Assembly (NCBI GenBank): GCA_946187345.1
Contig: CAMHQD010000005.1
Span: 1-64,000 of the forward strand
DNA from: an uncultured Porphyromonadaceae bacterium
GTDB taxonomy: Bacteria > Bacteroidota > Bacteroidia > Bacteroidales > Muribaculaceae
Direction of reading: 5' to 3'
DNA length: 64,000 nt
The stretch's first letter is position 1, and the number at the start of each line of letters is the position of its first letter. This document shows positions 34,417 to 43,106 of this stretch, piece after piece. Made by a program: the position numbers and the translations under genes. A model generated the notes under the pieces. The model searched no databases. It had not been told where the DNA came from and saw nothing but the letters and a program-made list of their open reading frames with translations.

Positions 34417-34455
34417 GTGCGGTGGTCTCAATGAGAGGCCGCCGCACTATTTGTT
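34417..34455 (+). terminator. Terminator of the ribosomal protein/tsf cluster
   Basis: GTGCGGTGGTCTC (34417-34429) pairs with GAGGCCGCCGCAC (34435-34447) with two G-U pairs and is followed by TATTTGTTTTT. Confidence 0.8.
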
Positions 34456-34478
34456 TTTCAAAAAAATATTAAATTTCA

Positions 34479-34508
34479 TTGTCGTTACAGGAAAAATATG
34501 TAACTTTG
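34479..34508 (+). promoter_or_regulatory. -33/-7 promoter of the exopolysaccharide locus
   Basis: TTG (34479-34481) and TAACTTTG (34501-34508) are 19 bp apart. Transcription would begin near 34514, 181 nt before the start of the antiterminator gene. No other convincing promoter is seen until the end of the plus-strand part at 51219, so the locus may be one very long transcript. Confidence 0.75.
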
Positions 34509-34513
34509 CAAAC

Positions 34514-34694
34514 AAATATGGCCACTACAATAGGTCTTATAGGACCTGTGGTGGATGTTTCGAAATGGAATTAATATTCCATGTTGAATTATTTCTTTGG
34601 GTTTCAATTTGTTAAGTGAAATCCAAAGCACCAAAGATTTGTTATTTTGTCAACAACAAGCACCCCATCGACCATTATTCAAATCGAGCAATCC
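34514..34694 (+). promoter_or_regulatory. Hairpin-rich 5' leader of the exopolysaccharide locus
   Basis: Three hairpins in a row: AGGTC-TTATAG-GACCT near 34532-34548, ATGGAAT-TAAT-ATTCCAT (34565-34582), and a 12-bp stem CTTTGGGTTTCA / TGAAATCCAAAG (34595-34606 and 34617-34628, one G-U) with a ten-base loop. In Bacteroides, UpxY proteins act on the leader of their own capsule operon to let RNA polymerase pass early termination. This leader is in the right place for that. Confidence 0.6.
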
Positions 34695-35276
34695 ATGTCG
34701 TCGCTGCCCGCGTTGTGGCACGCGATGCGTGTGACTTATCGTCGTGAACTTCAAGTGAAGCAGATGATTGATGACTTGGGTATAGACGATGTAGACACCT
34801 ATGTGCCGTTGCGCCGAGTGAGCAAAGTGACGCGACGCGGAGTGAAGACAGTGGTCAACGAGCCGGCGGTGCACAACCTGCTTTTCGTCAGAGCGCGTCG
34901 GGAGTGGCTGCAGGAGTTCAAGAGCCGTGTGCCTCACCTGCAGTACTTGACGATGCGCAGCGGCGGTCGCAGTGTGCCCATTGTTGTGCCGGACGGGCAG
35001 ATGGACGCGTTCATCGCGTTGTCGCGCAGCGCCGGCGATAATGCCGTCTACTTCGCACCCGGCGAGTTGGACCTGCGCCGCGGCACTCGCGTGAGGCTTC
35101 ACGGCGGCTTGTTGGACGGCGTGCAGGCCACCTATGTGAAACTTGCCGGCCGCCGTAACCGTCAGATTGTCGTAGAGATCGACGGTGTGGTGTCTATTGC
35201 CACGGCGACGGTCTCTCCGGACTATATTGAAGTTATTGAGCCATCAAAATCTCAAAATTCAAATTCGCTATCATAA
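34695..35276 (+). CDS. UpxY-family transcription antiterminator (NusG paralog)
   Basis: 193 residues from the ATG at 34695 (MSSLPALWHAMRVTYRRE). A TTG at 34647 is in frame but gives an unconserved extension. The N-terminal NGN domain shows the A/M-R-V-TYRRELQVKQ line and VHNLLFVRARREW. The C-terminal part is a KOW-like domain (FAPGELDLRRGTRVRLHGG, then DGVQATYVKLAGRRNRQ). NusG paralogs of the UpxY/LoaP type join RNA polymerase at the leader and allow full transcription of long polysaccharide operons. As the first gene of the locus, behind a hairpin-rich leader, it very likely controls it. Confidence 0.88.
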   Translation: MSSLPALWHAMRVTYRRELQVKQMIDDLGIDDVDTYVPLRRVSKVTRRGVKTVVNEPAVHNLLFVRARREWLQEFKSRVPHLQYLTMRSGGRSVPIVVPDGQMDAFIALSRSAGDNAVYFAPGELDLRRGTRVRLHGGLLDGVQATYVKLAGRRNRQIVVEIDGVVSIATATVSPDYIEVIEPSKSQNSNSLS

Positions 35277-35305
35277 CGTATCAACTGTTCCAGAACTTCT
35301 CATCT

Positions 35306-36460
35306 ATGACATCGTTTTTGATTCTCACATTGACTTTTCTGCTGAGCGTTGGCATCTCGTCGATAATTATTCCGGCGATAATTCGTTTCGCGTTCAAGAA
35401 GCAGTTATTTGATGAGCACAACGAGCGCAAGATCCACAACGGCGCAGTGCCCCGGTTGGGCGGATTGGCTTTTTTCCCGGTGACAATATTCTGCATGGCT
35501 ATTATAGTTGCAGTGATTAATATCGTGTTCAGTCCCGGCGCCGATCCGTCCAAACACACGTTTATCGACCACTTTGCGAGTGCTGAGTGGATGCTTGAGG
35601 TGGGCCCGAGTCTGCTAATGGGTTTCAGCGCGGTGATGATTCTTTATGTTGTCGGCATTATTGACGACGTCCATGGTTTGAAATATCGCAGCAAATTTGT
35701 CGCACAGTTTGTAGCCGGCCTCTTGATTTGTGCCAGTGGCATATATATCAACAACTTCCACGGCGTGTTCGGGTTATATGAGTTGCCCGTGTGGGCCGGT
35801 TGGACGTTGACGATTTTCGCGATTATGTTGGTGACAAATGCCATCAACTTTATTGACGGCATTGACGGCTTGGCGAGCAGCATCAGCAGTATCGCCCTGA
35901 TTTACTATGCCATCGTGTTTGGCGTGACGGCCCACATGGGTTATGTGATGATGCTTGTGGCGATTCTTGGCAGCATTCTGCCGTTCTTGTGGTATAATGT
36001 GTTTGGCACAGCCGAGCGTCATAACAAGATATTCATGGGCGACACCGGCTCCCTGTTTCTCGGCCTTGTGCTGGCAACGGTGGGGTCGGTTCTTTGTATG
36101 GAACTCAGTGATGAGCCGGGCTTGAAGCCCAATGCTTTCGCGCTGGTGTTCGCTCCGCTGATGGTGCCTTGCTATGACGTGTTGCGTGTGATTATCCACC
36201 GCGTGCGCAACCACCGCAACCCTTTCAAGCCCGACCGTAACCACTTCCATCACCGCTTGATGGACAGCGGTTTGGGTCAGCACGCTGCCTTGGGCGCGAT
36301 GATTGCGGTAGATGTGTTTATGATTGCGCTTGCCGTGGTGAGTTCCATTTGGCTGGATATCAATCTGGTGCTTGCGATAACGCTCGCATTCTGGTATTTG
36401 CTCGGCTTGTGGTTATCGCGCCGCATTAAGACGAAGAATATAAATCAAACAAACATATAG
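35306..36460 (+). CDS. Undecaprenyl-phosphate sugar-1-phosphate transferase, WecA/MraY family
   Basis: 384 residues, 10-11 membrane helices. Landmarks: the cytoplasmic loop RKIHNGAVPRLGGLAF near residue 42, the catalytic Asp pair in GIIDDVHGLKYRSKF near 116-130, NFIDGIDGLASS near 190, MGDTGSLFLG near 245, and the histidine segment RNHFHHRLMDSGLGQ near 310. It starts repeat-unit synthesis by moving a GlcNAc-1-phosphate type sugar from its UDP form to undecaprenyl phosphate in the inner membrane. It stands second in the exopolysaccharide locus, with its stop only one base before the next start. Confidence 0.93.
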   Translation: MTSFLILTLTFLLSVGISSIIIPAIIRFAFKKQLFDEHNERKIHNGAVPRLGGLAFFPVTIFCMAIIVAVINIVFSPGADPSKHTFIDHFASAEWMLEVGPSLLMGFSAVMILYVVGIIDDVHGLKYRSKFVAQFVAGLLICASGIYINNFHGVFGLYELPVWAGWTLTIFAIMLVTNAINFIDGIDGLASSISSIALIYYAIVFGVTAHMGYVMMLVAILGSILPFLWYNVFGTAERHNKIFMGDTGSLFLGLVLATVGSVLCMELSDEPGLKPNAFALVFAPLMVPCYDVLRVIIHRVRNHRNPFKPDRNHFHHRLMDSGLGQHAALGAMIAVDVFMIALAVVSSIWLDINLVLAITLAFWYLLGLWLSRRIKTKNINQTNI

Positions 36461-36461
36461 G

Positions 36462-37256
36462 ATGAAAACTAGTAAACTTTTCATTGCCGCCGCGGCCGCA
36501 TTGCTGCTATCGGCATGCTCGACACCCAAGTTGGGTTACTTTCAGGATGTGCAGAGCGGTCAGTTGCACCAGTTGCAGCGCCCGACGTATGTGAAGATTC
36601 AGCCGGGTGATAAACTTTCCATTTTGGTCAGCAGCAAAAATCCGGAATTAGCCTATCTCTACAACCTGCCTGTTGTGGGGCATTATCAGTCATCGACAAG
36701 TGGCAAAGGTTTAACGACCAGCACTGTGACCAATTACACGGTTGACGCTGAAGGAAACATTCAGTTCCCGGTGCTTGGCAAGATGCACATTGGCGGTATG
36801 ACGCGCAATGAGATTGCCGAGTACGTTCGCACTCAACTGGTGAACGGAGACCACCTGAAAGACGCGACGGTGACGGTTGACTTCCTGGACATGTACTTTG
36901 GCGTGATGGGTGAGGTGAAGACTCCCGGCCGGTTTATCATCGACCACGACAACATCACGCTGCTTGACGCGTTGACCCGTGCCGGTGACTTGACTATTAA
37001 CGGTGTGCGTAACAATGTGTTGGTAATGCGCACCGAGAACGGTCAAGAGACGGCCTATCGTGTTGACCTGACGAATGCCGATAACCTCTATAGCTCTCCG
37101 GCATTTTATGTCAAGCAGAACGATATTATCTATGTTGAGCCCAACGCCAAGCGCGCCCGCGAGTCGACGGGTACGGGCAACGCGTTCCAGAATCCGTCGT
37201 TATGGATTTCGCTGGCCTCGCTGTTGACAACGATTACTGTGCTAATTGTGAAGTAA
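36462..37256 (+). CDS. Wza-like polysaccharide export lipoprotein
   Basis: 264 residues. The signal peptide has a lipobox (LLLSACS, Cys at about residue 19). A polysaccharide export (PES) domain follows (YVKIQPGDKLSILV, then NYTVDAEGNIQFPVLGKM). SLBB-type units follow (GEVKTPGRFIIDHDNITLLDAL). A C-terminal hydrophobic segment (WISLASLLTTITVLIVK) is present, as often seen in Bacteroidetes homologs. It forms the outer membrane exit channel for the polymer together with the Wzc-like protein encoded next. Confidence 0.93.
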   Translation: MKTSKLFIAAAAALLLSACSTPKLGYFQDVQSGQLHQLQRPTYVKIQPGDKLSILVSSKNPELAYLYNLPVVGHYQSSTSGKGLTTSTVTNYTVDAEGNIQFPVLGKMHIGGMTRNEIAEYVRTQLVNGDHLKDATVTVDFLDMYFGVMGEVKTPGRFIIDHDNITLLDALTRAGDLTINGVRNNVLVMRTENGQETAYRVDLTNADNLYSSPAFYVKQNDIIYVEPNAKRARESTGTGNAFQNPSLWISLASLLTTITVLIVK

Positions 37257-37287
37257 AATTATTTATAGATATTTCAATTCCAGATTT

Positions 37288-39681
37288 ATGGCTGAGAAAT
37301 TAAACACCCATCAAATCGAAGATCAAGGCGATTCGATAGACTTCCGTGCGATAGTATCGATTTGCATGCAGAATTGGTATTGGTTTGTCATCAGTACTAT
37401 AGTCGCTGTAACCCTTGCCATTATCTATATTCTCATTACGGCTCCGGTATATACACGCACGGCGTCGGTTATTGTCAAGGAAGGTAGTAACAAGTCGATT
37501 AGTAGTGAGTTTGGTCATTTTTCTGATGTGGCTTTCGGAATAGAGCGCACCAACCTTTCGAATGAGATGCTGACGTTCTTGTCACCGTCTTATATGGAAG
37601 AGGTTGTCCGTAAGTTGCATCTTGATGTGAATTACACCCAAGACGGTCCATTCCACGTCAATACCCTTTATGGCAAGACATTACCGTTGAATGTCGCGTT
37701 TGTGGATCTCAATGACGATGAGTCAGCAAGTGTTTCCATTACAATTGAAGATGGTAACAAGATAGTATTGAGCAAATTCGTGCGCAATGGTGAAAAACTT
37801 ACGAATGCCCCCATTAAGGCCAATATCTCATCGGCAATCAATTCGCCGATTGGCAAACTGATAATCAGTCCGACAAAGAATTATATCGGCAAAGTAGAGA
37901 AGCCCATCCACGTGTTTCGTAAGTCAATCAATGATGCGACACGCGCGTGTGTGGCATCATTGACGGTGACCAATACCGATAAGAATTCGTCGATATTGGA
38001 TTTGAAGTATGACGACGTGAGTCCTGAGAGGGCTGTTGATGTGTTGAACAACCTTTTTGCCGTTTATAACAAGCGGTGGGTTGATGACATCAACGAGCAA
38101 GCAATCAGCACGAGCCAGTTTATTGACGAGGAACTTCGTCAGATTGAGCGTGAGTTGGGCAGCGTTGATGCTGATATCAGTTCCTATAAGAGTCGCAATA
38201 TGGTGCCTGACTTGAATCAAGCCTCGTCAATATATATGCAGAAGGCTGAGGCAGTGGGCAATCAGTTGCTTGACCTGAACAATCAGTTGTACATGGCCAA
38301 CTATATCCGCCAGCAGTTGTCGAGCGGTGACCGCTACAAAGTGTTGCCCGCCAACTCCGGCATCAACAATGCCAGCGTGGCTACTCAGATCGCGAGTTAT
38401 AACGAGAAAGTGCTTCAGCGCAACAGTTTGGTCGCCAATAGCGGTACCAATAGCCCTTTGGTTCAAGATTTGGATCAAAGCCTTGAAGCGATGCGCCAGG
38501 CGATAATCGCTTCGCTTGACAATGTGGTTGTGACTTTGCGCCAACACATTGCTAATCTGAAAAACAGCGAGTTATCCACTCAGCAAAAAATCGCTTCAAA
38601 TCCGACTCAGGCTCGCGACTTGTTGAGTGTTGAGCGTCAGCAGAAGGTGAAAGAGCAACTTTATATCTTCTTGCTGCAAAAGAAAGAGGAGAATCAGTTG
38701 TCGAAGGCATTTACGGCTTATAACACCAAGATGTTGAATCCGCCGACCGGTTCAAAGTTGCCTTCCAAGCCGGTGAAGTTCAATTTGTTGATGATTGCTT
38801 TGTTGCTTGGCTTGTTGGTTCCGTCGGTTATTTTGTTTATTATTCACAATCTTGATAACGCGGTGCACAACCGTCGTGATCTTGATAAGGTGTCTATTCC
38901 GTTTGTCGGTGAGATTCCTCTTTCGTACAAGGTTTACCATGGCTTGATGTCAATCTTCAATCGCAAGCATAACGAGCGTGAGATTGTTGTCAAGGAGAAG
39001 GGAGGCAATATCATCAACGAGGCCTTCCGTGTGGTGCGCACTAATGTTGAATTTGTGTTAGGCAAGGGGACAACTTGCAAGACGATGATGCTCACCAGTG
39101 CCAACGCCGGTTCCGGTAAGACATTCATCAGCATGAACATGGCGTTGAGTTTTGCCATCAAGGAGAAGAAGGTGCTGGTTATAGACCTTGACTTGCGCAA
39201 GGGTTCGTTGTCGACCTATGTCAAGTCGCCCGGCCGTGGTATTAGTAGTTATCTGAGCGGCCACGTTGACGATGTCGACTCTGTGATGATCAAGGGTACG
39301 CTTAACCCCAATTTGGATGTGCTGCCTGTGGGCACCTTGCCTCCGAATCCGACCGAGTTGCTCTTCACCGACCGTTTTGACGAGATGATGGCTGAGATGC
39401 CCAAGCACTATGACTATATCATTATCGACTGTCCGCCGCTTGATGTGGTTGCTGACGCGAGCATTATCAACAAGTTCTGTGACTTGACAGTCTTTGTCGT
39501 CCGCGCCGGCATGTTCGACAAGCGCGTGTTGCCCGATGTGCAGCGCTACTATGACGAGAAGCGCTACCGCAACTTGGTTATCTTGCTCAATGGCACGACC
39601 GACACCGACAACGGCTATGGCTATGGCTACGGCTATGGCTACGGTTATGGTTACGGTTACGGCCACGAGAAGAAAAAGTGA
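37288..39681 (+). CDS. Wzc-like polysaccharide co-polymerase with tyrosine autokinase domain
   Basis: 797 residues. The N-terminal Wzz domain has membrane helices near residues 30-52 and 505-528 and a long periplasmic coiled part between them. The cytoplasmic BY-kinase domain has Walker A SANAGSGKTFISMN near 602-615, Walker A' VLVIDLDLRKGS near 630, and Walker B IIIDCPPLDV near 712. The C-terminal tail is a Tyr-Gly run, GYGYGYGYGYGYGYGYG, then HEKKK. It is an extreme form of the tyrosine cluster that is phosphorylated and dephosphorylated to control chain length and export. The tail is encoded by a tandem hexanucleotide array. It follows the Wza-like gene after 31 bp. Confidence 0.94.
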   Translation: MAEKLNTHQIEDQGDSIDFRAIVSICMQNWYWFVISTIVAVTLAIIYILITAPVYTRTASVIVKEGSNKSISSEFGHFSDVAFGIERTNLSNEMLTFLSPSYMEEVVRKLHLDVNYTQDGPFHVNTLYGKTLPLNVAFVDLNDDESASVSITIEDGNKIVLSKFVRNGEKLTNAPIKANISSAINSPIGKLIISPTKNYIGKVEKPIHVFRKSINDATRACVASLTVTNTDKNSSILDLKYDDVSPERAVDVLNNLFAVYNKRWVDDINEQAISTSQFIDEELRQIERELGSVDADISSYKSRNMVPDLNQASSIYMQKAEAVGNQLLDLNNQLYMANYIRQQLSSGDRYKVLPANSGINNASVATQIASYNEKVLQRNSLVANSGTNSPLVQDLDQSLEAMRQAIIASLDNVVVTLRQHIANLKNSELSTQQKIASNPTQARDLLSVERQQKVKEQLYIFLLQKKEENQLSKAFTAYNTKMLNPPTGSKLPSKPVKFNLLMIALLLGLLVPSVILFIIHNLDNAVHNRRDLDKVSIPFVGEIPLSYKVYHGLMSIFNRKHNEREIVVKEKGGNIINEAFRVVRTNVEFVLGKGTTCKTMMLTSANAGSGKTFISMNMALSFAIKEKKVLVIDLDLRKGSLSTYVKSPGRGISSYLSGHVDDVDSVMIKGTLNPNLDVLPVGTLPPNPTELLFTDRFDEMMAEMPKHYDYIIIDCPPLDVVADASIINKFCDLTVFVVRAGMFDKRVLPDVQRYYDEKRYRNLVILLNGTTDTDNGYGYGYGYGYGYGYGYGHEKKK
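39608..39664 (+). repeat. Tandem hexanucleotide array coding for the Tyr-Gly tail
   Basis: About nine units of GGY-TAY (GGCTAT, GGCTAC, GGTTAT, GGTTAC) follow each other inside the kinase gene. Gain or loss of units keeps the frame and changes the number of tyrosines. Confidence 0.85.
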
Positions 39682-39693
39682 AGTCCTCCCCCG

Positions 39694-39720
39694 CCCCTCC
39701 CAAATGGTTGGGGAGGGTGC
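39694..39720 (+). terminator. G/C-rich hairpin between the kinase and dehydrogenase genes
   Basis: CCCTCCC pairs with GGGAGGG around AAATGGTTG, 13 bases after the kinase stop. There is no T tract. It may reduce expression of the downstream genes or protect the upstream mRNA end. Similar C-rich/G-rich patterns occur before rplM and rpsB. Confidence 0.45.
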
Positions 39721-39776
39721 TGATGCTGTAAGGTATATATTTAAAATTAGAAATATTTAAAACTATATAGAAGAAA

Positions 39777-40982
39777 ATGAAAGCATGTTTCATGGGCTTG
39801 GGCTATATCGGCCTGCCCACCGCGATTATCGCCGCTAAGCACGGCGTTCAGATTATCGGTGTTGACATCAATCCTCGTGTGGTTGAGTTGACCAACGCCG
39901 GCCACCTGCATATTGTTGAACCCGGCATGGAGGAGATGCTTCAGGAGGTTGTCGCTAACGGTATGCTGCGCGCCAGCACCACTCCCGAGGTGGCTGACGC
40001 CTACTTTATGGTTGTGCCCACTCCGTTCAAGGGCGACCACGAGCCCGATGTGAGTTACGTTGAGTCGGCCACGCGCATGGTGTTGCCGTTGCTTAAGGAG
40101 GGTGACCTCTATGTGATCGAGAGCACATCGCCGGTGGGTACCACCGAGCAGATGGCCGAGATTATCTATAGCGAGCGTCCCGAGTTGAAGGGTAAGATAC
40201 ACATTGCCTACTGCCCGGAGCGTGTGTTGCCCGGCAATGTGATTTATGAGTTGGTGCACAACGACCGCGTGATTGGCGGTATGGACGAGGCCTCGACCGA
40301 CGCCGCCATCGGTTTCTACTCACAGTTTGTGCAGGGCACGCTGCACCGCACCAACTGCCGCACGGCCGAGATGTGCAAACTCACCGAGAACTCGAGCCGC
40401 GACGTGCAGATTGCGTTCGCCAACGAGTTGTCGATTGTTTGTGAGAAGGCAGGCATCAATGTGTGGCGCCTGATTGAACTTGCCAACAAGCATCCGCGCG
40501 TCAACATCCTGCAGCCCGGTTGCGGAGTGGGCGGTCACTGCATCGCCGTCGACCCGTACTTTATTACGGCAGCCTTCCCTCACGAGGCTCAGATTATCGG
40601 CAAGGCTCGCGAGATCAACAACTACAAGAGCGAGTGGTGTGTGGAGCGCGTGAAGAACGCTATGCTGCGTTTTGAGCTCGACAACAAGCGCAAGCCGCGC
40701 GTGGCGATGATGGGCCTGGCATTCAAGCCCAATATCGATGACCTGCGCGAGTCGCCTGCCAAGCACATCGTCACGAGCGTGATGCAGGGCTGCAACAACG
40801 CCGACATTATGGTTGTTGAGCCTAACATCAGTGAGCATAAGGTGTTTAAACTCACTGACTATCGCACGGCCTATGACAATGCCGACATTGTTGTCTTCCT
40901 CACCGCTCACAACGAGTTCAAGACTCTGGAGTGGCGTGACGACAAAGTAATCCTCGACTTCTGCGGCATCTTCAAACGATAA
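39777..40982 (+). CDS. wecC: UDP-N-acetyl-D-mannosamine dehydrogenase
   Basis: 401 residues. It oxidises UDP-ManNAc twice at C6 with NAD to give UDP-ManNAcA, an acidic sugar for the repeat unit. The Rossmann start is KACFMGLGYIGLPTA. IESTSPVGTTEQM and AYCPERVLPG are typical of this branch rather than of UDP-glucose dehydrogenases. The catalytic cysteine is in GCGVGGHCIAVDP near residue 255, and AFKPNIDDLRESPA opens the C-terminal UDP-binding domain. The 2-epimerase that supplies UDP-ManNAc (WecB) is not encoded in the window. Confidence 0.9.
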   Translation: MKACFMGLGYIGLPTAIIAAKHGVQIIGVDINPRVVELTNAGHLHIVEPGMEEMLQEVVANGMLRASTTPEVADAYFMVVPTPFKGDHEPDVSYVESATRMVLPLLKEGDLYVIESTSPVGTTEQMAEIIYSERPELKGKIHIAYCPERVLPGNVIYELVHNDRVIGGMDEASTDAAIGFYSQFVQGTLHRTNCRTAEMCKLTENSSRDVQIAFANELSIVCEKAGINVWRLIELANKHPRVNILQPGCGVGGHCIAVDPYFITAAFPHEAQIIGKAREINNYKSEWCVERVKNAMLRFELDNKRKPRVAMMGLAFKPNIDDLRESPAKHIVTSVMQGCNNADIMVVEPNISEHKVFKLTDYRTAYDNADIVVFLTAHNEFKTLEWRDDKVILDFCGIFKR

Positions 40983-40999
40983 TCTCACCACGATAGAAC

Positions 41000-42157
41000 G
41001 TGAGTGACCTGATAGTAAGCCTTGGCGTTTACATCTCCACGGCGACTGCTTTGTTCTTACTCATGTGGCATTCCCTGCGTCGAGCTGAGCGGGATGCCAC
41101 GCGAGTAGTTACATGGGAGATGATTGTCGGCGTGCTATTGCTGGCTATCATTGCCGGGCTGCGTTGGGGGACCGGATACGACCATCAGTCCTACTATAAC
41201 CAGTATATGGCGATGATAGACACAGGTGTGTTCACTCGCCATAACTACGAGGCCGGTTTTGAGTGGATAACTCGAGGCTTTGTGGCTTGTAGGGCTCATT
41301 ACACGCTCTTCTTCGGCTTTTGGGCTCTGTTGCAGGCCGGTCTGCTCTTCATTGGCCTGCGCGACCGCAAGCACTTGCTGCCGTGGTTGTCGGCAGTGCT
41401 GGTGCTAAACATTTGGTATATCCACTTCATGAACACTATCCGTCAGGGTGTGGTGGAGTGCCTTTTTGTGGCGTTGGTGCCGCTGATTGCCGAGCGTCGT
41501 TTTTGGCTGTATGCGGTGTGTGTGCTGATTGCATCGCTGATTCACCGTGCCGCATTGCTGTTGTTGCCGGTCTACCTGCTGTGCTACGCTCCGCTGCGGC
41601 GTGTTGGCAAACCTTGGCTGGCGATAGGCTGCCTGGCCGTAAGTATGCTGATTGGCCTCAAGCCTGTGTGGCTTGAGGTGTTCCGGCCCGTGTTCCAGTT
41701 GGCGCAGCCGTTGGGCTTTGGTGACTGGTATCAAGAGAATGTGGCCGATGTGCTTTCCGGCAACTTCCGTTGGGTGACTTTCGGTCCCGCGAGGCTGATG
41801 GGGCTTGCGACTGTCGTGATGGTGATGTTACTCTATCCGGCCGTGAGGAAACGTTTCAAGGACGACAAGGCCTTGCCGGTGTTCTACTTGGCGATGGTGA
41901 TAGGGGAGTGCCTGCACCAAGCGTTGATAAACACATCGTTCTACTTCCTTCGACCCACCGAGTTGCTCACAATCTGCACTATGGTGATGATTGCCTATTC
42001 GTGCAGTTTCTTGTGGCAGACGCGTCGCCGTTGGCAACTAGCGGTGTTGCTGGCACTCACGATAACCTACGTGCCGATTGAGATTTTCAAGGCTACGATG
42101 GCGCCAACAGAAACTAACCAACAGGTTCTATACAGTTTTTTCTTCTGTAACGTTTGA
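41000..42157 (+). CDS. EpsG/Wzy-like polysaccharide polymerase
   Basis: 385 residues with about 10 hydrophobic helices. It starts with GTG. The first periplasmic loop has LRWGTGYDHQSYYNQY, the R-x-G-x-x-x-D-x-x-x-Y pattern seen in EpsG-family membrane proteins, followed by FEWITRGF and NTIRQGVVE. Such proteins join lipid-linked repeat units in the periplasm. It is one of two polymerase candidates in the locus; the other is at 44242. The next gene starts three bases after its stop. Confidence 0.75.
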   Translation: MSDLIVSLGVYISTATALFLLMWHSLRRAERDATRVVTWEMIVGVLLLAIIAGLRWGTGYDHQSYYNQYMAMIDTGVFTRHNYEAGFEWITRGFVACRAHYTLFFGFWALLQAGLLFIGLRDRKHLLPWLSAVLVLNIWYIHFMNTIRQGVVECLFVALVPLIAERRFWLYAVCVLIASLIHRAALLLLPVYLLCYAPLRRVGKPWLAIGCLAVSMLIGLKPVWLEVFRPVFQLAQPLGFGDWYQENVADVLSGNFRWVTFGPARLMGLATVVMVMLLYPAVRKRFKDDKALPVFYLAMVIGECLHQALINTSFYFLRPTELLTICTMVMIAYSCSFLWQTRRRWQLAVLLALTITYVPIEIFKATMAPTETNQQVLYSFFFCNV

Positions 42158-42160
42158 GTT

Positions 42161-43087
42161 ATGCCCAAAGTCTCGATAATTGTGCCCGTGTTCAATGCGG
42201 CGGCCACACTTGAGCGTTGCGTCGGTTCACTGGCGGCACAGTTATTCGACGATGTTGAGGTGATATTTGTAGAGGATGCAAGCACTGACGGGAGTCTGAA
42301 CAAACTGAAAAGTCTGCTGAAATCGCTGCCTGCTTTAGCCGGCAAAACGCGGATTATTGCGCATGAGACAAATCTTGGCTGCGCCGTGACCCGTCGAGAT
42401 GGGATGCAAGCCGCACGTGGACAATATATGATTCATGTGGATGCCGACGACTGGGTGGAGCCGGAATTTGTATTGTCATTATACGAACACGCTATGGCGA
42501 CCGATGCCGACATTGTGATTTGCAACGCCGAGCGGTTGCTGCCAAATGGCAAGAAACGCCTTATTGAGGCTCAGAAATGCAACACAATCGACGGCTACCT
42601 GTGCAGGGCATTATCCGGCGAGATTCATAATTGCTTGTGGAACAAGTTGATTAGAACAGAAATCATACATCAAAAGAAGATATATCCTATCGACGGGCTC
42701 TCAATGTATGAAGATAAAATGGTTGTTGTCAACTTGTTATCTCAGGCTGAAGTGAAAAAAGTGTCACTTGTGCAACGTGTGCTTTATCACTACGACAATC
42801 GCGTGTCCGGCTCTATAACGAACAAGATTCGTGGCAATAACGAAGAGATTGTGGCGGCCCGGACTTATATCGATTGGGTTGAAAACAACATCAGGTTGAG
42901 TGAAGCGGCGCAGGCGGCTCATCGCCAATTCAAACTTGCTGTGACCGCGTTGCAAATCAGGCTGTCTCAGTCAAAGGGCGAATTTGTATTGCCGCTAAAA
43001 AATGTGGCCTATGGTGAGATTTGGTCTTCGACTACATTGCCGTTACACTACAAATCATTATTGACATTGGCAAAACTATTTTATTGA
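42161..43087 (+). CDS. Family 2 glycosyltransferase
   Basis: 308 residues, GT-A fold. VSIIVPVFNAAATLERCVGSL is the usual nucleotide-sugar start (shown here as VSIIVPVFNAAATL), EVIFVEDASTDGS follows, and the metal-binding motif is HVDADDW near residue 95. The later part (NCLWNKLIRTEII, then YEDKMVVV) is typical of capsule enzymes that add a sugar to a growing lipid-linked unit at the inner face of the membrane. Donor and acceptor cannot be read from the sequence. Confidence 0.88.
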   Translation: MPKVSIIVPVFNAAATLERCVGSLAAQLFDDVEVIFVEDASTDGSLNKLKSLLKSLPALAGKTRIIAHETNLGCAVTRRDGMQAARGQYMIHVDADDWVEPEFVLSLYEHAMATDADIVICNAERLLPNGKKRLIEAQKCNTIDGYLCRALSGEIHNCLWNKLIRTEIIHQKKIYPIDGLSMYEDKMVVVNLLSQAEVKKVSLVQRVLYHYDNRVSGSITNKIRGNNEEIVAARTYIDWVENNIRLSEAAQAAHRQFKLAVTALQIRLSQSKGEFVLPLKNVAYGEIWSSTTLPLHYKSLLTLAKLFY

Positions 43088-43106
43088 GTAGTGAGCCTTA
43101 TTGTTT

